Source: Candidatus Bipolaricaulota bacterium (GTDB lineage: Bacteria > Bipolaricaulota > Bipolaricaulia > UBA7950 > UBA9294). Taken from it: a stretch of 6,200 nt of DNA. Positions within the stretch are counted from its first letter, which is position 1. The number at the start of each line of letters is the position of its first letter. The DNA is taken from the NCBI GenBank assembly GCA_030612175.1, contig JAUWOJ010000064.1, positions 1-6,200 of the forward strand. Direction: 5' to 3'. Shown one piece after another: positions 5,345 through 6,200 of this stretch. The notes beneath the pieces are model-generated. The model saw nothing but the letters and a program-made list of their open reading frames with translations, was not told the DNA's origin and searched no databases. The position numbers and the translations under genes were made by a program.

Positions 5345-6200
5345 AGCTTGGCCGCGAGGAAGCAACACGCGACGCCTACGGAAGAACACTGGCTGAGCTT
5401 GGTCACATTGATGAAAGAATCGTAGTTCTCACCGCCGATCTTGCCGGTTCGACAAAGACAGGTTTCTTTGCCCAGGATTTCCCGCAACGTTTCTTCAACA
5501 TGGGAGTCGCGGAAGCGAACATGATGGGGGTTGCCGCCGGACTGGCCATGGATGGTTATCGGCCGTTTGTTTCCACGTTTGCCGTGTTTGCCGCGGGCAA
5601 AGCCTGGGAGCAGATCAGGCAGGTAATCGCCTACCCCAAGGTTCCGGTAAGGATTGTTGCTACGCATGCCGGAGTCACCGTTGGCGAAGATGGAGCAAGC
5701 CATCAGATGCTGGAAGACATAAATAATATGCGCGGTCTACCCAACATCACAGTCATTGTTCCTTCGGATGCGATAGAGGCGGGCGCGGTAACAAAATGCA
5801 TCGCCAGCTACGATGATGGACCGGTTTACGTACGGCTTTCCAGGGCGAAATTCCCGCTCGTCAATTCAGAGACTTACAACTTCGAGCTGGGCAAAGCGTC
5901 TATTCTTGCCGCCGGTAGCGACATATCCATCTTTGCCTGCGGGATTCTTGTGTCGGTGGCAATTGAGGCGCGCGAACAGCTGATGAAAGAAGGGATCAGC
6001 ACAGAAGTGATAAACGTTTCCACGATTAAGCCGCTTGATAGGGAGACGCTTCTCTGTTCGGCGAAGAAAACCGGCGCGGTAATCACAGCCGAGGAACATC
6101 AGATCATCGGTGGACTGGGAAGCGCTGTCTGCGAACTCCTGGCTTCTGAGCTACCTACCCGGGTTTCGCGTGTTGGAGTAACAGATAGGTTTGGTCAATC
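5341..6200 (+). CDS. tktC: Transketolase, C-terminal subunit (partial at right edge)
   Basis: The frame opens with GTG at 5341, overlapping the transaldolase stop (GTGA), and stays open to the window end, giving 286 complete codons. The family is usually about 310 residues, so roughly 25 are missing. It carries the pyrimidine-binding domain of transketolase (about 5-170) with GVAEANMMGVAAGLA, where E58 is the expected Glu that activates the thiamine ring, and THAGVTVGEDGASHQ (108-122). The C-terminal transketolase domain follows (about 183 onward) with STIKPLD (227-233), AEEHQIIGGLG (250-260) and TDRFGQ at the edge. It needs a separate N-terminal subunit holding the TPP pyrophosphate/metal site; none lies upstream here. 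GGAAGG at 5326-5331 is a fair Shine-Dalgarno with a 9-nt spacer. DXS and pyruvate dehydrogenase beta share this fold, but the motifs and the transaldolase neighbour favour transketolase. Confidence 0.92.
   Translation, partial: MKLGREEATRDAYGRTLAELGHIDERIVVLTADLAGSTKTGFFAQDFPQRFFNMGVAEANMMGVAAGLAMDGYRPFVSTFAVFAAGKAWEQIRQVIAYPKVPVRIVATHAGVTVGEDGASHQMLEDINNMRGLPNITVIVPSDAIEAGAVTKCIASYDDGPVYVRLSRAKFPLVNSETYNFELGKASILAAGSDISIFACGILVSVAIEAREQLMKEGISTEVINVSTIKPLDRETLLCSAKKTGAVITAEEHQIIGGLGSAVCELLASELPTRVSRVGVTDRFGQ

Noticed and set aside
5149..5703. 184-codon open frame on the - strand across the tal/tktC junction
   Set aside because: It is antisense to two strongly conserved genes, and its translation shows no recognisable domain or motif.

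Overview
This 6.2 kb window is a densely packed stretch of bacterial chromosome with every recognisable gene on the + strand. It holds five complete genes and two genes cut by the window edges. No mobile element, RNA gene, CRISPR array or phage signal was seen. I found no new defence or biosynthetic system; the interest lies in gene arrangement, a textbook promoter, and unusual residues in otherwise conserved motifs.

The host is a bacterium with a primary sigma factor of the RpoD/SigA type. Between sigma regions 1.2 and 2.1 there is a charged insert of about 40 residues. From memory of the family, such inserts resemble those in actinobacterial and some Chloroflexota primary sigma factors. The TalC-type transaldolase and split transketolase fit a deep-branching, often anaerobic lineage. 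The phylum cannot be fixed from this window. GTG starts are frequent (rpoD, miaA, tal and tktC), and base composition looks close to balanced by eye.

Layout. Unit 1 (about 1-3810): the last codons of an upstream gene, possibly dnaG, overlap the GTG start of the sigma factor rpoD. Next, 4 nt later, comes miaA (tRNA A37 dimethylallyltransferase), and 1 nt after that the bifunctional NAD(P)HX repair gene nnrE/nnrD. These spacings imply one transcript with translational coupling. Unit 2 (about 3824 to the right edge): a 69-nt gap carries a near-consensus sigma70 promoter (TTGACA, 17 bp, GATAAT). It drives tatD (metal-dependent deoxyribonuclease family), a TalC-type transaldolase behind a very strong Shine-Dalgarno, and the C-terminal subunit of a split transketolase, which overlaps the transaldolase by 4 nt and is cut by the right edge.

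The functions are housekeeping: transcription initiation, tRNA modification, repair of damaged nicotinamide cofactors, a TatD nuclease/deacylase, and the non-oxidative pentose phosphate pathway. Transaldolase and transketolase share substrates, so their coupling makes metabolic sense. The transketolase N-terminal (TPP-binding) partner does not precede the C-terminal half, so it must lie downstream or elsewhere. No non-coding stretch exceeds 70 nt, and no convincing rho-independent terminator is visible.
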